A stretch of DNA of 64,000 nucleotides from Tanypteryx hageni. Taxonomy: Eukaryota; Arthropoda; Insecta; Odonata; Petaluridae. The notes under the pieces were generated by a model, which worked only from the letters and a program-made list of their open reading frames with translations, made no database searches and had not been told where the DNA came from. The stretch covers positions 19,477,840-19,541,839 of the forward strand of contig CM054116.1 of NCBI GenBank assembly GCA_028673005.1, written 5' to 3'. This document shows, piece after piece, positions 48,455 through 60,491 of this stretch. Every line of letters begins with the position of its first letter. Position 1 is the first letter of the stretch. A program made the position numbers and the translations under genes.

Positions 48455-50621
48455 CATATAGACTCATATAGACTATATATTTACTCAACCATCGATGTAA
48501 AATACATTTTTATTAGACGTATTCAAAACAAGATTTATTTTTTCCGTAAATAAATACATCTTTATTGTAGAACAAATATTCATTTTACAGTGAATTTTGA
48601 TGCAGCGACGTGAGATGGCCTGAAAAAAATGAAAAAGAAAATTAATCATTTCGTAATAAAATAAAAATTCTAATATAATTTCAATGACTCGTTTAACCTT
48701 TAATCATAATTTTTCTCTCCGCCGTCTCTCATTACAATACTTTGTATCTTTCTTAAAAATGACAATCGGTTATAAATTTTTGATTTGCGAGTCGTCCATT
48801 TACAGGGGATAACAGGAGAGAGTTTTCACTGAATTATATATTCGTATCTCTTTTTTGAGGAGACGTATTTTTATTATGAACTTGAAAAGGAATTATTTTA
48901 AACAAACCCGAACGCACTCCGTAACCACAACAATCATCCCTCTTTCGTTTCTTCCCCAATGGAGATTATTAAATTATTTTAGTGCTTTTTGGAGATACAT
49001 GTACCAAAAAGTGTAGTTTTAATGCGTTCTTTACCAACTAAGTGACAGCAGCGGTACGCCTTATGGGTATGTCGCCACCGTCCGTCCGTATCTTTAATCC
49101 CAGTAACCACTTTCCGGATTTTAGTTAAATTAATTAAACTTGTTAAAATTAATCAACGCATTGTGATTTTCAACTGCATCCATCAATTATAACTTCCAAA
49201 TTAAATAATCGTGTACTCGTTTCTTCCGTCAAGCAACAATTTGCTACCGTATTTTTCTCTCTCTGGCTCCTATACGGTATGTTCTGTAAGTTATTTATCA
49301 AAACATTTATTCGGATAAAGAGCAACATTTCCCACAATGTCGTCCGCGGTCTATATAATAACTGTTTATAGTTTCGCAGAAAAAATTTCTAGAAAATCCC
49401 AGTCATAATATCACATATTTTGTTTAAATCTATCGCTACGAAAATTATATCGGCGAGCGACAATTTAAAATCCACATTTTTCTCTCTCGTGCTCTTATAT
49501 GATCTGAGAGGTGCACAGATATTCAGATAGAGGACGACAATTACCACAAAAAACCCCGCGGGATCATATATGTAATTAGGACTTATAGTGTTGGAGATAA
49601 AAGTTCACGAACCGCCCAATCTATTGACACTGTTTTGAGCGCATTCCCCATAAAGAAAGCCTTTCCAGCCTCTGTGTACTCCATTTATGGAGTATACTGT
49701 TTCTCATTGTTGTACACGTTTTCTGTATTCGAACAACTCTGAACATTATACATGCTATTATTTACAATGTCCCATTTTGTCTCCCTCAGCCTCGCATCTT
49801 CCTCAGATCGCAAGCTTTCTTGTCCCTAGAGCAGCGCACAGACTACAGTTTACACACTAAATCGCAGGATTCACCTTTTCCCATCCAGGGTCAACTAAAA
49901 CGTGCGGGTTCATAAACAAGAAGGAAAACTATATTATTCACTAGTGGAATCCCCGGAGATGTCAAATGCGTTCTTTAGGGGCTTCACGTACAAATCTGGG
50001 TCGTAAGCTTGGGCGGCTCTCCAATTTTTATCTGCGTAACTATATCGCCTATTTATGAGTTTCGCGGAAGTTTGTGGACAAATGTCGTCCTCTATCCGAA
50101 TGAGTTTTTTAATCGATGCCTTACAGATCACATAAAAGAGAGAGAAAAATTTGGTGATTTATTTCGAAAAGGGCACCTCGCAGTTTCGGAACTAAACGTC
50201 GACAAAGGTTAAAGTGAGAAGGACATTTTTTTCTCGAAGACGTTCTATTGAATCTTTTTATCGAAAAATATTTCACCACGGTGATATCGACTTTCCAACT
50301 CGTACCGATTGTAAAATAAATAAAGTTTTCTGTTCATTTACTTTTCCCCCTTCTTTGTTCCATTTTATTCCATTTAATTCTCATTCGAGAATTTCACTGC
50401 AATTCTTTTCTTATCTTTAAAATTTTGATATTTCGAACTCACATTTGAATTATCCGGATGGTTGCATCGGAGCACGCCTTGCTACCCTCGAAGATGTAGT
50501 CCGGTCCTTGAGCTCTGAAACCGATGTAAAAGGTGTTGTTATCGTTTACGGCGAAGCTATCGCCAGCGTAGCGCTGGGTGCTGCTGCCGGTAGCTGCTGC
50601 GTATGATGGCGCATGGCAATC

Positions 50622-50752
50622 CGACGTTTCGATCCCAAAGATCTTCTTCAGGGATCGATACGTCGCACTGGATGCAGCTTCGGGCGCCGCCTGCGTAGGA
50701 AGGAACGTGCCAGCCTACGCAGGCGGCACCGGAAGCCGCATCCAGTGCGACG
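50622..50752. repeat. GC-rich double palindrome, copy 4
   Basis: As in copy 3. Confidence 0.85.
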
Positions 50753-52878
50753 TCGTCGTTCTCTCCATCATCTTGGCAGGGTTTATACATCGGGTTCAGA
50801 GCCAAATTCTCGGCGGAGGGTACCAACCCCTTAATGTTTCCCTTCTAGGAGTAGAGGCTGGACGTACTCCCACATTTCCAGTGGAATTTCATCTAAAAGT
50901 AAAAAAAATGAAATCACATGTATTAACCGCGATTAAATAACTAAATTCTCGAGCAACGCCGGTTACTAAATACGTAAATATAAAGTGGAAAATAATTTCG
51001 AGGGCTTTCCCACCATTACTGATTAAAGTATTCTGCAATACTTACGTGTTTCAATGAAGTTTGTTATCAGGAAGCCATCCCACGTCGCCCAAATACTGTT
51101 TTCTAACTTTCGATAAAAATTTGAAACTTTCCTCATCCCCAGTCGATAAATAAAGCAAATATATTTTTTTAATTTGAAAAATACACTGTTTATAATTGTG
51201 AGAATTTTGTCGTTAAATAAAGCATCCAGCAATATATAAGTGATAAGGGATACTTTCAAAATTTTGATTATCTCAATCGTTATGAAAATACGGAGAAGCG
51301 TCAATAAAACAATGATGGTCTTGGATTTGATGTTGTAGAGGGCGCCCTATGGGAAAAATAAGAGTGGTACATCGTGACTATCATGATAACATAAACGGAG
51401 TTATGGTGATCTAAGATTAAGAATGAGATCAAGAATGAGTGAACATGAAAAACACATAAATGAATCTCGGAAGTCAATCAGGGGCACCACTTTACTGGTG
51501 ACAAAAAATGAGCTCTCCGTCATGTCTCTTAAAGTATTGGTCATATCAAAAAGGTTTTCAAACAGAACCTGTAGAACTAGTACAGTATTTCGTTCCGTAT
51601 ACATTTTTATGGTAGGAGTGGCCGTTATCGGGAAACAAATAATTTGTAATTCGCTCTGAAGTTAGAGAAATTCATGCAGAGCTGCCTAATAGTTGTCAAC
51701 TTAAACAAACTTGTTGGTTACGGAGGTAAATCTGCTATATGTAGCTACATAAATACATTGAATTCCTTACGCGTGCATGAATGATTAAGTAAGCAGAAGG
51801 AAAAGGGGATATCTAAGATGAAGAAAGAACGGAAACGTAAATATTACAACTAATGATCTGATGTGAGGTGGGTAAGTTTAAAATAATTGTCGATTGTTTG
51901 GTTGATTAAAACTGATTAGAAAATAAATACCTGCGTAAATAAAAATTGAATATTTACCTGGAATCATTTCTTCTGTATCGTTTTGCAGTATGTACTAAAT
52001 AAAATTACGTAATGTGTTTATTAATGCACCAAGTCAGGAAGTGAAGTGATTTTTAGTCGACGGAGAGATAAAATAGGATCGTGGTGTTTTGCAGTTCTAT
52101 GCCGTGCGTTCGTTCAAATCGTATCGTTTAGTTTCAAACACTATATCGACCGAGACGCGCCTATTTGTGATACACTTTCCTGACTTGCTTAAGCATCGAT
52201 TCGGTAAAGACATAAGTACTAGATAAACTCGCACGAGAATACTTGCTCCTTGCATTGAAATGGGATCGGGAATGAATGACATTAGACCCTGTTACAATGT
52301 TAGTTTCATCTCCTGACTGTGCTACGAAAATTCTTATGCAGGCTTCATAATTGCGCCACCGGTCTTCGGAAATTACCATTATGCTCGCAGCTATTATTTT
52401 TGCGATAGTTTTCTGCTAAGGACGTTCGAACATGACTAAAAATCTCCCCCACGCGGTGAAAATAAAACGGTATACCCCCGAGATCCGCTGATATCAATTA
52501 GTGCACTCCATGCAAATGATAGGTCACGTCTCTCGATTTCACCGCTGCTTTGCTTTACGCTTACCTTTCATCCGTGTGCACCACTTACAAACGAATTGCA
52601 TTTTATGGCGTATTATATGTCAAATAAAACCGAGAACCTAAAACGTTTACCTCTTAAACCCACATCTATGTAAAAAAAAGCTTGACCTATGCAATCCAAC
52701 TTTCTCCAGCTCCTTCCGAAAAAAATCATACGAGACTGGAGCAATGTCGTCAGCTACTAAGCTACAATACGATAACTATTATAAACATTATTTTTTTCTA
52801 TTACCTTGATATTTGGTTCCATTCTGAGAGAAGCGAATGATTTACGCCTTTGTCCCATAACGTTCTATCGCAGTAGCC

Positions 52879-52892
52879 GTTGCCTAGACAAC
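52879..52892. promoter_or_regulatory. RFX X-box-like motif, copy 4
   Basis: Identical to the other units. Confidence 0.4.
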
Positions 52893-53223
52893 CGAGCGTC
52901 CCTAACAATGCAATTCACGAGAAACAAAGAGAGAGTATTATTGCGCCGTCATTAAATTAATTAAACGATTTTTACAATTAAAAGAACACATCTACATAAT
53001 GAACGTACAAAACGGGAATTCGCTATGGAAAAAACAAATATTATGTAGCTGATGAAATTCAAAATATCCATTACATATTCATTTAAAAATACAAACATTC
53101 TCACTTCCATAAGACATATGTACATCCAAGCAGAAAGGAAAATTATGTAAATTAAAATGGCTTCTTGACCATTATTAATATCCATTACATTTTTTATAAA
53201 TATTCAAACGTTATTCTCACTTC

Positions 53224-53482
53224 GGTTTTTCACTCGCTGTGAAATATTTCAGTTCTGTTGATGTCTTAAGTGACTGCCTTGCAGTACGCTTCTACGTTCA
53301 GGATCTGTACTCTCCTAGGACGTGTTGAATGAGGGCTTCATGGTGTGCGATTTGCACGCCTCAGCGGCTAGTCGGAGGCTCGAGTTCGATTCCCGGCGTT
53401 TTCTCGTGATTTTTTCTTCTCATCCTTCCGTTCCAACCACCCCAAGTTATGACTTTACTATTGAAAACCACTTTCCTTGTGA
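53224..53482 (+). mobile_element. SINE-like insertion, copy 4
   Basis: Same 259-bp body, target duplications at 53213-53223 and 53483-53493. Confidence 0.65.
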
Positions 53483-53770
53483 ATTCTCACTTCCATAAGA
53501 TATATGTGCATGCAATAAGAAAGGAAAAATATATATATGTGCATTGAAAAGGGTTATTGGCCATTATTGATATCCATTACATATTTAATAAAAAACACAA
53601 AACATTCGCAATTCCATAAGGCATGAACATGTGTTATCAAACAAAGGTAAATTGTGTAAATTGAAATGGGTTATTTACCATTATTAATTTCCGTTACACA
53701 TTTAAAAATCTAATGTGGCCACCACATGACCTTCTCTATGCCAGTAATATTTCTAACAAATTCCAAATAG

Positions 53771-53920
53771 GTTAAATGATAATAAATATTTCAAGGAACT
53801 GCGAGACGGATTTAAAGACTTGACAAAGAAAAGAAATAAACTCAAACCATCGCCTTCTAATTTTGGCTATAGCCACAAAGCTCCAACAGTTAAAAAAATA
53901 AAAAGGAGCGTTCATAAGAC
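53771..53920 (+). other. 150-nt exon-like segment, copy 4
   Basis: Acceptor, donor and open frame conserved. Confidence 0.4.
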
Positions 53921-54140
53921 GTAAGTGTAATGTGTTTACAATAGTCGCCGGTAGGTGGAGTGGTGGGGTAAGACAAAAAAATATGTCATAAACATATCTC
54001 TTAAACGATGCATTATATGGGGAAATGTTTTAAACGAACTTCGTACAAAATTAAATTTGCTACAACGTTTATTCCAGTACGTTTTTACATTCATCAAATA
54101 TTAAAGCAAATATTTCGAAATTACGGATAATCGACCGATT

Positions 54141-54287
54141 TTAGCTAAATACTAATGACCCGATTTCGCTTAGCGCTTCAATGCGATAATTTGCTTGTTT
54201 ATGTTCGCTAGAGGTATCATCCGATAAAACTGAATATTTTTCATAAAATTCAATTAGTTTGATTGTATTTGCTTTTGTCCACTCCAT
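54141..54287 (-). CDS. MADF-domain short ORF, copy 4
   Basis: Same 48-codon frame and stop as in the other units. Confidence 0.55.
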   Translation of the reverse strand: MEWTKANTIKLIEFYEKYSVLSDDTSSEHKQANYRIEALSEIGSLVFS

Positions 54288-56323
54288 GAGTGCAGATGTG
54301 CGTGTTCACGTAGTTGGTCGAACAACTGAAGACCGACAGCATCGAGCAATGAACAACATGTGTTTGCTGATAGTAGAACAATCTGACCTTGGGCTCGCGC
54401 ATACGCAAAGTGTGTGACAGAAGGCTTCTTTGGCTTCTTCTTTAGAGGGGTCATTGTTACTTCTAGGGAATCCCGAGGCCACTCTCCCTTGCCGTAAATC
54501 TTATATGATATACGTAGCTAGATACAATTATTACATACAAAATGAATGTTTATTTATTAAAAATTACGCGAGACAACTTTTATATCAGTTCATTCCTGAG
54601 ATCACATAGTAGAGTTGCTTATTTTTTAAAGCCGAATTAATATCCGTGCCGAAATAGCTTAAATAACTGATTTTTATAACATAAAAAAGATTTTATTCCT
54701 CTTTTCAACAATGCCAAATGCTAAAACCATACTGACAAGATCAACGCTTTTAAATGGGAACTGATATCGTATATATTACGACTGCATTGATTTAGTGCTT
54801 TTAATGGGAATTTATGGCGTCATATTTGAATCGTTATTTTCAAATTGCATTTCAAGTATAGTTTACGCTCAAATAATTAATTCGAAGAAAAATTAGTCAA
54901 TTAGTGTTTCCAATATATCTTCTCAATTAAATACGATCTCGGCTACTATCAACGGATTCCCATGAAATCGCCGATTTCCATCTCCTGCAATACTTTTATT
55001 TGTTAGGAATATATGTATTCGTTCCCTATAATTGACAGCGAAATTTGTTTCTTCATTTACATATGAAATTAAGGAATTAAAACATATCCAAGAAGGTACA
55101 ATAAGAAAACTTCTATAACAATTTTTTAATTTCGACCAAAATATAATCGTCAACTTCTTCCTCATTTAAATACCTATATGTCCGTTTTGCTTCTCTTCAA
55201 CTGAACATTTGTATGCATCAATTTAGTCAATTTTTGCTTATTTTATTATAACAACACCTTCCATGTTATACAAACAAATCATTTATCGCCAAATCGATTT
55301 CAAAGTCCGGGAACACGTTTTGTTTCATAGGTTTCACTATAAAATATTCACGTGACAAATTAAACCCACAGAATCCGCCTTTGCATGGGATGGGTATTGT
55401 TAAGCTAAATTTGACTATATCTTCAAACGTGTTTCCACCGGTTGCTTCCCTAGAGCGTGCAATTCCTGCCCAAGGTTTAAATTTTTTTGATATTCATGAA
55501 CACATAATATGATGCAGTTTCTTCAACTGGAAATCGATTCGAGTGAAATAACTATCTTTTAAAAGTTATTCCATCGATTGTTTATCATGATTATTTGATA
55601 AAAGATACAAAGTTAGTTAACTACTAACTAAGTTAGTCGCCGATAAAGGATGCGAGAAAATTTATTTATTTGGGCAAAATATGGGAAGACATGAAATATT
55701 GCGTAACATCAAGCATTACAATTTAAATTAACTTGGTTTCATTACTTGATTTTATTCTCAAATCTTCCTCACAATTGTCTATCTTGACTTAAAAACCCGA
55801 GCAACCCCGGATAATTTCAGATAGCATATTATATTTTCTAAATAGGTTGGCCTGTCTTCAGTTGAATTTTGAAAATGTGCACGGTTATTTTACACAAATA
55901 AATATCCTGTAGGAGCAGGTCTATAGGGATAAGAAAAGCGGTATCTTAGAGGGAATCGCTATTTTAAAGATTTGCTTGATAGAGTTTTTACTCATAAATC
56001 TATTTAACTGAATATTTTTCTGTTGGAAAAATATTAACTCTAGTTAACTTTAATAAGAAGGTAGGTTAATTTTAAGGCGTTTTTCTTATTTGGTTTAATA
56101 AACAAATGAATTAAAAATATACCATTTCATTATGTTTTGTGTTGTATTGAATTTTATTTGCTTTGCCATAGTACACATCCTTATTTGTATATTTTTACGA
56201 GCTCCATGTTACGTTTTGTAGCCAATGGAAGTAATGAAAATGAATTTCGTATATAAATATTTTCTCAATAACAGCAATGAAACTCTATATATATTACGCA
56301 TTATTTAAATAAAAACGAAATTG

Positions 56324-56881
56324 GATCCAGGAATTGATGAAATGTATGATCAACTTGAGATCTATGATGTCGCTTCAGAAGTTAGTGAACATTTTGATAT
56401 TGGATTGTGTAAGGGTAGATGAAAGGCCACAAAGTATGATTAGTGAATTTAAATATGAAATCTTGAGCAAATGCTGGACATCTTCTCCGACTTATGACTT
56501 TAAGCATGATGGTGAAAATATTCGAGCTTTCCGTCTACCGTTGCTTACTCAGCATACTCCTTGGTTAACTTATTGTACACTTTTAAAGGCTGCTCTATGT
56601 CAAGTATGTATCCTTTTTCCTCAAAGGGCGAATAGGGAATTTCGATATTCTTTCATTAATACAAAAAATTTCATGAAGCCGCAAGTTCCCATGACAAAAC
56701 CCACTGTCATAAAACTTCACAAACAGAAGTCGATCACTCTATTTCAATAATGAAAGAGAAAAGTCCTTCGAAACAAATGCTGCAAAACAAATTAATTGCC
56801 GATGCAAAAGAGGAAAATAGAGCAATACTGTATTCAATAAGTATTGTTTTGATATTGCATTACGAGGTAAAACTAACAATT
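56324..56881 (+). pseudogene. hAT (ZMYM1-like) N-terminal relic, copy 4, cut by another hAT fragment
   Basis: Reads the N-terminal acidic segment, SKCWTSSPTYDF and the CQVC finger as in copy 3, then breaks off after aactaacaatta at 56881. Confidence 0.85.
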
Positions 56882-57763
56882 AACTGCCCGATGTCCCTCT
56901 GACACCTGAGCCTGTGCTCACCCCCTGGGGCACATGGCTGAAAGCAGCTGAATATTACAGCGAGCATATCCTTCATGTCAAGGAAGTTGTGACAAATCTA
57001 GCCGAGGATGCTGACTGCGTCATTTCGGCAAAAATGTTGCTAGATGATCCCTCCATTCCCAAGGATTTGGCGTATATTAGATCCCACTATACATCCCTTG
57101 TGCAGATTATTGCTGAATTAGAGGGCTCAGGAAAACCCATCTACGAAAAAACTGCTATGCTGAATGAAGTGAAACAAAAAATAAAGGAAGCTCCAGGTGA
57201 AGTGGGGGAAAAAGTAAAAGCAAAACTAGAAAAGTTGCTACAAAAGAACTCAGGACTGCAGGGCCTATATACAGCAGCAGATATACTGGCAGGAAAATCC
57301 AGTGAAGTTGAGTGCAAAATTCCATTTCAACATGTGCCCAAGTTGAATTTCGCCCCCGTCACGTCAGTTGATGTCGAACGTTCTTTTTCTGCTTACAAAA
57401 TGATATTAACTGACAAACGCCATAGTTTTGTGGTAGAAAACTTAGAAAAGGTGCTTGTTATTTATTGTGAGGCCAATTACGGGAAATTTGTGAAATAAAC
57501 ACAAAGAGGTGACAAATTCATTATGGGAATTTCGAATGAAACACGTTGTCAAAAACTCTGCAGAGTACTTAAATATATACTTGAATAGTGTTTTCAGTCA
57601 GTATTACTATATGTAATGTAGATAGTATTTTCTCGGTAACGCATGGGATATTAACCATAAGAATAAGTTTCAATGCATAGCAGTAAAATATTTTTGTTCT
57701 TTGAAAACACAAATCAATAAAGTTTCATTGACGGGCAATTTTTGCGTGCGTGCATGTTTCAGT
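56882..57763 (+). pseudogene. BED-type hAT transposase, C-terminal fragment
   Basis: These 882 bp match 61621-62502 base for base apart from a few substitutions. The 194-codon frame (56914-57498) covers the last part of the transposase, including PVTSVDVERSFSAYKM, the hATC dimerisation motif. An Arg to Pro change is seen in the LTRWGTW block. It begins abruptly at the end of the large array. Confidence 0.9.
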
Positions 57764-57960
57764 CTTTTTTCGTGAATTAAAGTTGATAGTTGACAGAAAT
57801 GATGTTGTGTTTTACTGGACATAGTTTTTGGAAGTAGTTTTTAGAGCCTATTTCACGTTTTATAAAGCCTAATTTAGGTACTTAAAGAGCCTATTTTAGT
57901 CGCCTAAAACTTAATTTTTAGAACCTAAAAATCCGCGGTCTAGTGATAAGGAATTCGTCG
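57764..57960 (+). mobile_element. probable native 3' end of the BED-type hAT element
   Basis: Continues the fragment to the left beyond the point where the longer copy is interrupted. It has repeated agagcctatttt-like words (57843, 57887), as in hAT sub-terminal regions, and runs toward ccgcggtctagtg near 57950. The terminus is a guess because no matching 5' inverted repeat is in the window. Confidence 0.35.
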
Positions 57961-58007
57961 TAATATAATTGTTTTCATTTTGTGCATAAAAAACATACCC
58001 ATAAGTT

Positions 58008-58012
<5 letters not shown>

Positions 58013-58049
<37 letters not shown>
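58013..58049. repeat. (TA)n microsatellite
   Basis: About 37 bp of TA dinucleotides. Confidence 0.95.
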
Positions 58050-58055
<6 letters not shown>

Positions 58056-58102
58056 TTATTCATTTATTCATAGTCTAATAGTTTGTTTCATTTCTTTTTC
58101 AG

Positions 58103-58165
58103 GGCCGAGCAGTGGAGAATTTATACAAATATAAACAAAAGGATTGTTTGACTTGTCATTGTTAA
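58103..58165 (+). other. candidate 3'-terminal exon
   Basis: A pyrimidine-rich acceptor (tttctttttcag) is followed by 20 codons reading GRAVENLYKYKQKDCLTCHC and TAA at 58163-58165. An AATAAA signal lies at 58189-58194, 24 bases on. No upstream exon can be assigned. Confidence 0.3.
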
Positions 58166-58743
58166 TCTGAAATTATTTCTCCTGATTAAATAAATGCATA
58201 TCTAACATTCTTTGTTTTCTTATTTATTTAATGCATATATACCAGTAATAAATGTAAGGAAGCCGATAAATGACGAAAAAGTTTTTTAAAAATCAATAAA
58301 AAGGGGGGAGGAGGGGGCTACGCTCACTGCACTAGTAACAGCGCCATCTATCGGTTTCCTGTGGAACTATTTCGATTCTAACCTTCAAACTATTGGCAGC
58401 GCTTCCTATGAGGGTTACTGGGAACTTAAAGGAAGAAGCAAACGAAATTTTCCTTGTGTTTCCCACCCCTGCTGAGACGTCGCCCGCGTCAAAAAGACGC
58501 GCATCTCAAATTTGACGCGCGAACATTTGCGCTGCGTTTATTGGAAAGAATATACAAAAATACCATAGGAAAGCTTATTTTATTCTTAATAAGGTTTGAT
58601 TTTTTAATATTTTTAGAAAGAAAATGTAAAATTTTACTATCCGTAAAAACCAGATACGCAACCAACTTTCGCGAAAGTAGTCATATATAATAATTCATAA
58701 ACGAATAACTACTAGACAAAATCTTTCCAAATTCAAATCAGTG
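58166..58743. other. intergenic, with a GC/CpG-rich patch
   Basis: AT-rich except 58465-58535, which has several cgcg words and a small near-palindrome around acgcgcatctcaaatttgac. The phrase agcgccatctatcgg near 58341 is a common motif of arthropod interspersed repeats. No gene is supported. Confidence 0.35.
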
Positions 58744-60096
58744 ATGAACTAAGATATAATAGAGGCAATTCAATAATTTTCTAAGCTCTATGTTAATCAC
58801 AATGGTTTTAATTGGGTTACAACTTTAAAGAGAAACTCGACATTGGGGAAAAATGATAGAGGAATTCTGAAAACACTGTTGTAAAGAGAGACACAAAGAA
58901 AATATTTTGTAGCAATCAGATTTCGTTTTAACGTTTTTGTTTTATTAATTGTAATCAACACACAGTGCCGTATATGTTGCTTTCTGGGCGCTTTGCGATG
59001 TTGCCAAATGTCTCCTTTCTCTCCCTCACCGGTAGGCGGTCTCTAACCTTCGTCAGGGCCCGCACAAAAAACCCCTGATCTCCTCTTAAGTTTCGTCCTC
59101 ACTGATTTCGTCGCTGCTGGAATCCTCATCGAGGTTGATAATTAAGGGTTCCGCGATACGGGTCTTGGTCAATAACAATAGCGGTTTCATGATCTTTCGC
59201 ATTTAAAATCCTCCTAAAATACTCTTCAAAGTGTCGGAATGATAGTCACCATCTTTATTGTATCCCTCGATCATGAGAATACAGTCATTCTCAGGCTGGA
59301 GAAAACCATCTTCACCCCCTATATGCAAAATAATTATTCTTTTTCCGGCACCGGAGGGAGTAATAAGGCCACATTTCCAGGAATTGGCCTCTTGAATTAC
59401 ACCTCGATCAAAGTCAATATCATTATTACTTTCATTCACATTTTCCTGCCAACCATATGATAGTGTGTGATTTGCTCCACAAAATGTTTCGTCCAAATAC
59501 ATAATTTTCCATCCTCTTTGACGAGCTGACTTTGTTTCCCGAATAAATTTTTTGCACGTTCGTCCAGGATTCGGCGACTTTCAAGGCATACAGGCTTCCT
59601 GTTGTATTTTTTAAAGCGAAAGCCAACCATCTTCATCCACCGTAACAAAGTAGATTCACTTTCGTGTGGAAAATCTGATTTCAGTTCGATTAGAATATTA
59701 GACACTATAGGATATTCTTTTCTTAAGTAAAAACTATGCACTTTTCTTCGTAGCACTCCTTGAAACATTTCGTCTAATACAATTCGCGCTCTACCGCTGC
59801 TTTTTTTGGGAGAACTTTCCGAAGGACGCACATTCTCCTTGCACCCATTACTTACATTTCCTACAGTCCTTTCACTAACATTACAACACATTGCAGTATT
59901 TTTAACAACTTGATTAGGATCAAATTTAATCTTTGACCATTTGAAATAATGTTCTAGCACTTTGAATGACATTTTTCTCATGTCCACGTAATTTTTGTTA
60001 ATCGTAAAAGGCTCACTTTCTAAATTATTTTCTTGATCACTCGAGAAAAGACCTATATGAGTCATTAGCAACCTCCAATGTGAGAATAAACTCGAA
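58744..60096 (-). mobile_element. DDE_3 (IS630/Tc1-mariner superfamily) element, left inverted arm
   Basis: Reverse complement of 62510-64000 at very high identity, with about 140 bp missing near 60055 that includes the start codon and N-terminal exon. The outer end may extend past what the window allows to be matched. Confidence 0.85.
59086..60062 (-). pseudogene. broken DDE_3 transposase, left copy
   Basis: From 60062 the frame reads DNA-binding blocks (HYFKWSKIKFDPNQVV, KKSSGRARIVLDEMF, LRWMKMVGFRFKKYN). A one-base frameshift near 59495 then moves to the catalytic frame YLDETFCGANHTLSYGW and IILHIGGEDGF. It continues through a degenerate VIDQDPYRG (normally DNAPYH) and jumps to an acidic tail ending DEISEDET. 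The region with the third catalytic acid is missing. The start codon is also missing. Confidence 0.75.
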
Positions 60097-60299
60097 CCAT
60101 AGCCTTCCAATTTTGGATAAAGCCATAAATCAATTGCAAAAATATACAACGCTTTCTGGGGAGTAATTTGAAGCAGATTTTGGTATTATTCATATTTTTT
60201 AAACTGACTGTGCAATGTTCAGTCATGGGTTGGACATGTCCTTCGCACCACGGTCACGATCAAGTGGCGAACAGCAGCTCGGACCTGTCTCGCGTTCGG

Positions 60300-60426
60300 C
60301 GGGGTTATTCTGTTTCCCAGTGTCACGTGATACGACAATGTAACAATGCCTTTAATCTGATGTTGCGTTTATTCCTCGTTGTTACATTGTCATATCGTGC
60401 GACACGGGAAAACGAGAATAACCCCG
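60300..60426. repeat. hairpin-forming inverted repeat
   Basis: Arms of about 48 bp (60300-60346 and 60379-60426) begin cggggttattct and end accccg, and include the dyad tgtcac..gata / tatc..gcgaca. They are separated by a 32-bp loop. It lies about 65 bp upstream of the hAT exon 1 ATG. Confidence 0.85.
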
Positions 60427-60491
60427 CAGTCCATCTCCAGACTGCAGAGGGTAAAGGTGAGAAGTGTGAACGTGAAAATTGTGAAAGTGCA

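Larger units (their letters stand above)
46959..56881 (+). repeat. large unit, copy 4 (right end truncated)
   Basis: Fourth direct copy. Its left part resembles copy 1, while from about 52,250 rightward it carries copy 0-type variants and lacks the 165-bp segment. It stops at 56881 inside the hAT N-terminal relic, where a different hAT fragment begins. Confidence 0.95.

Noticed and set aside
6614..56881. The whole array as an assembly duplication artefact
   Set aside because: Not excluded, but the copies differ by distinct indels (1,240 bp, 165 bp, 259 bp, TA counts) and mosaic substitutions, which a simple assembler duplication would not create.
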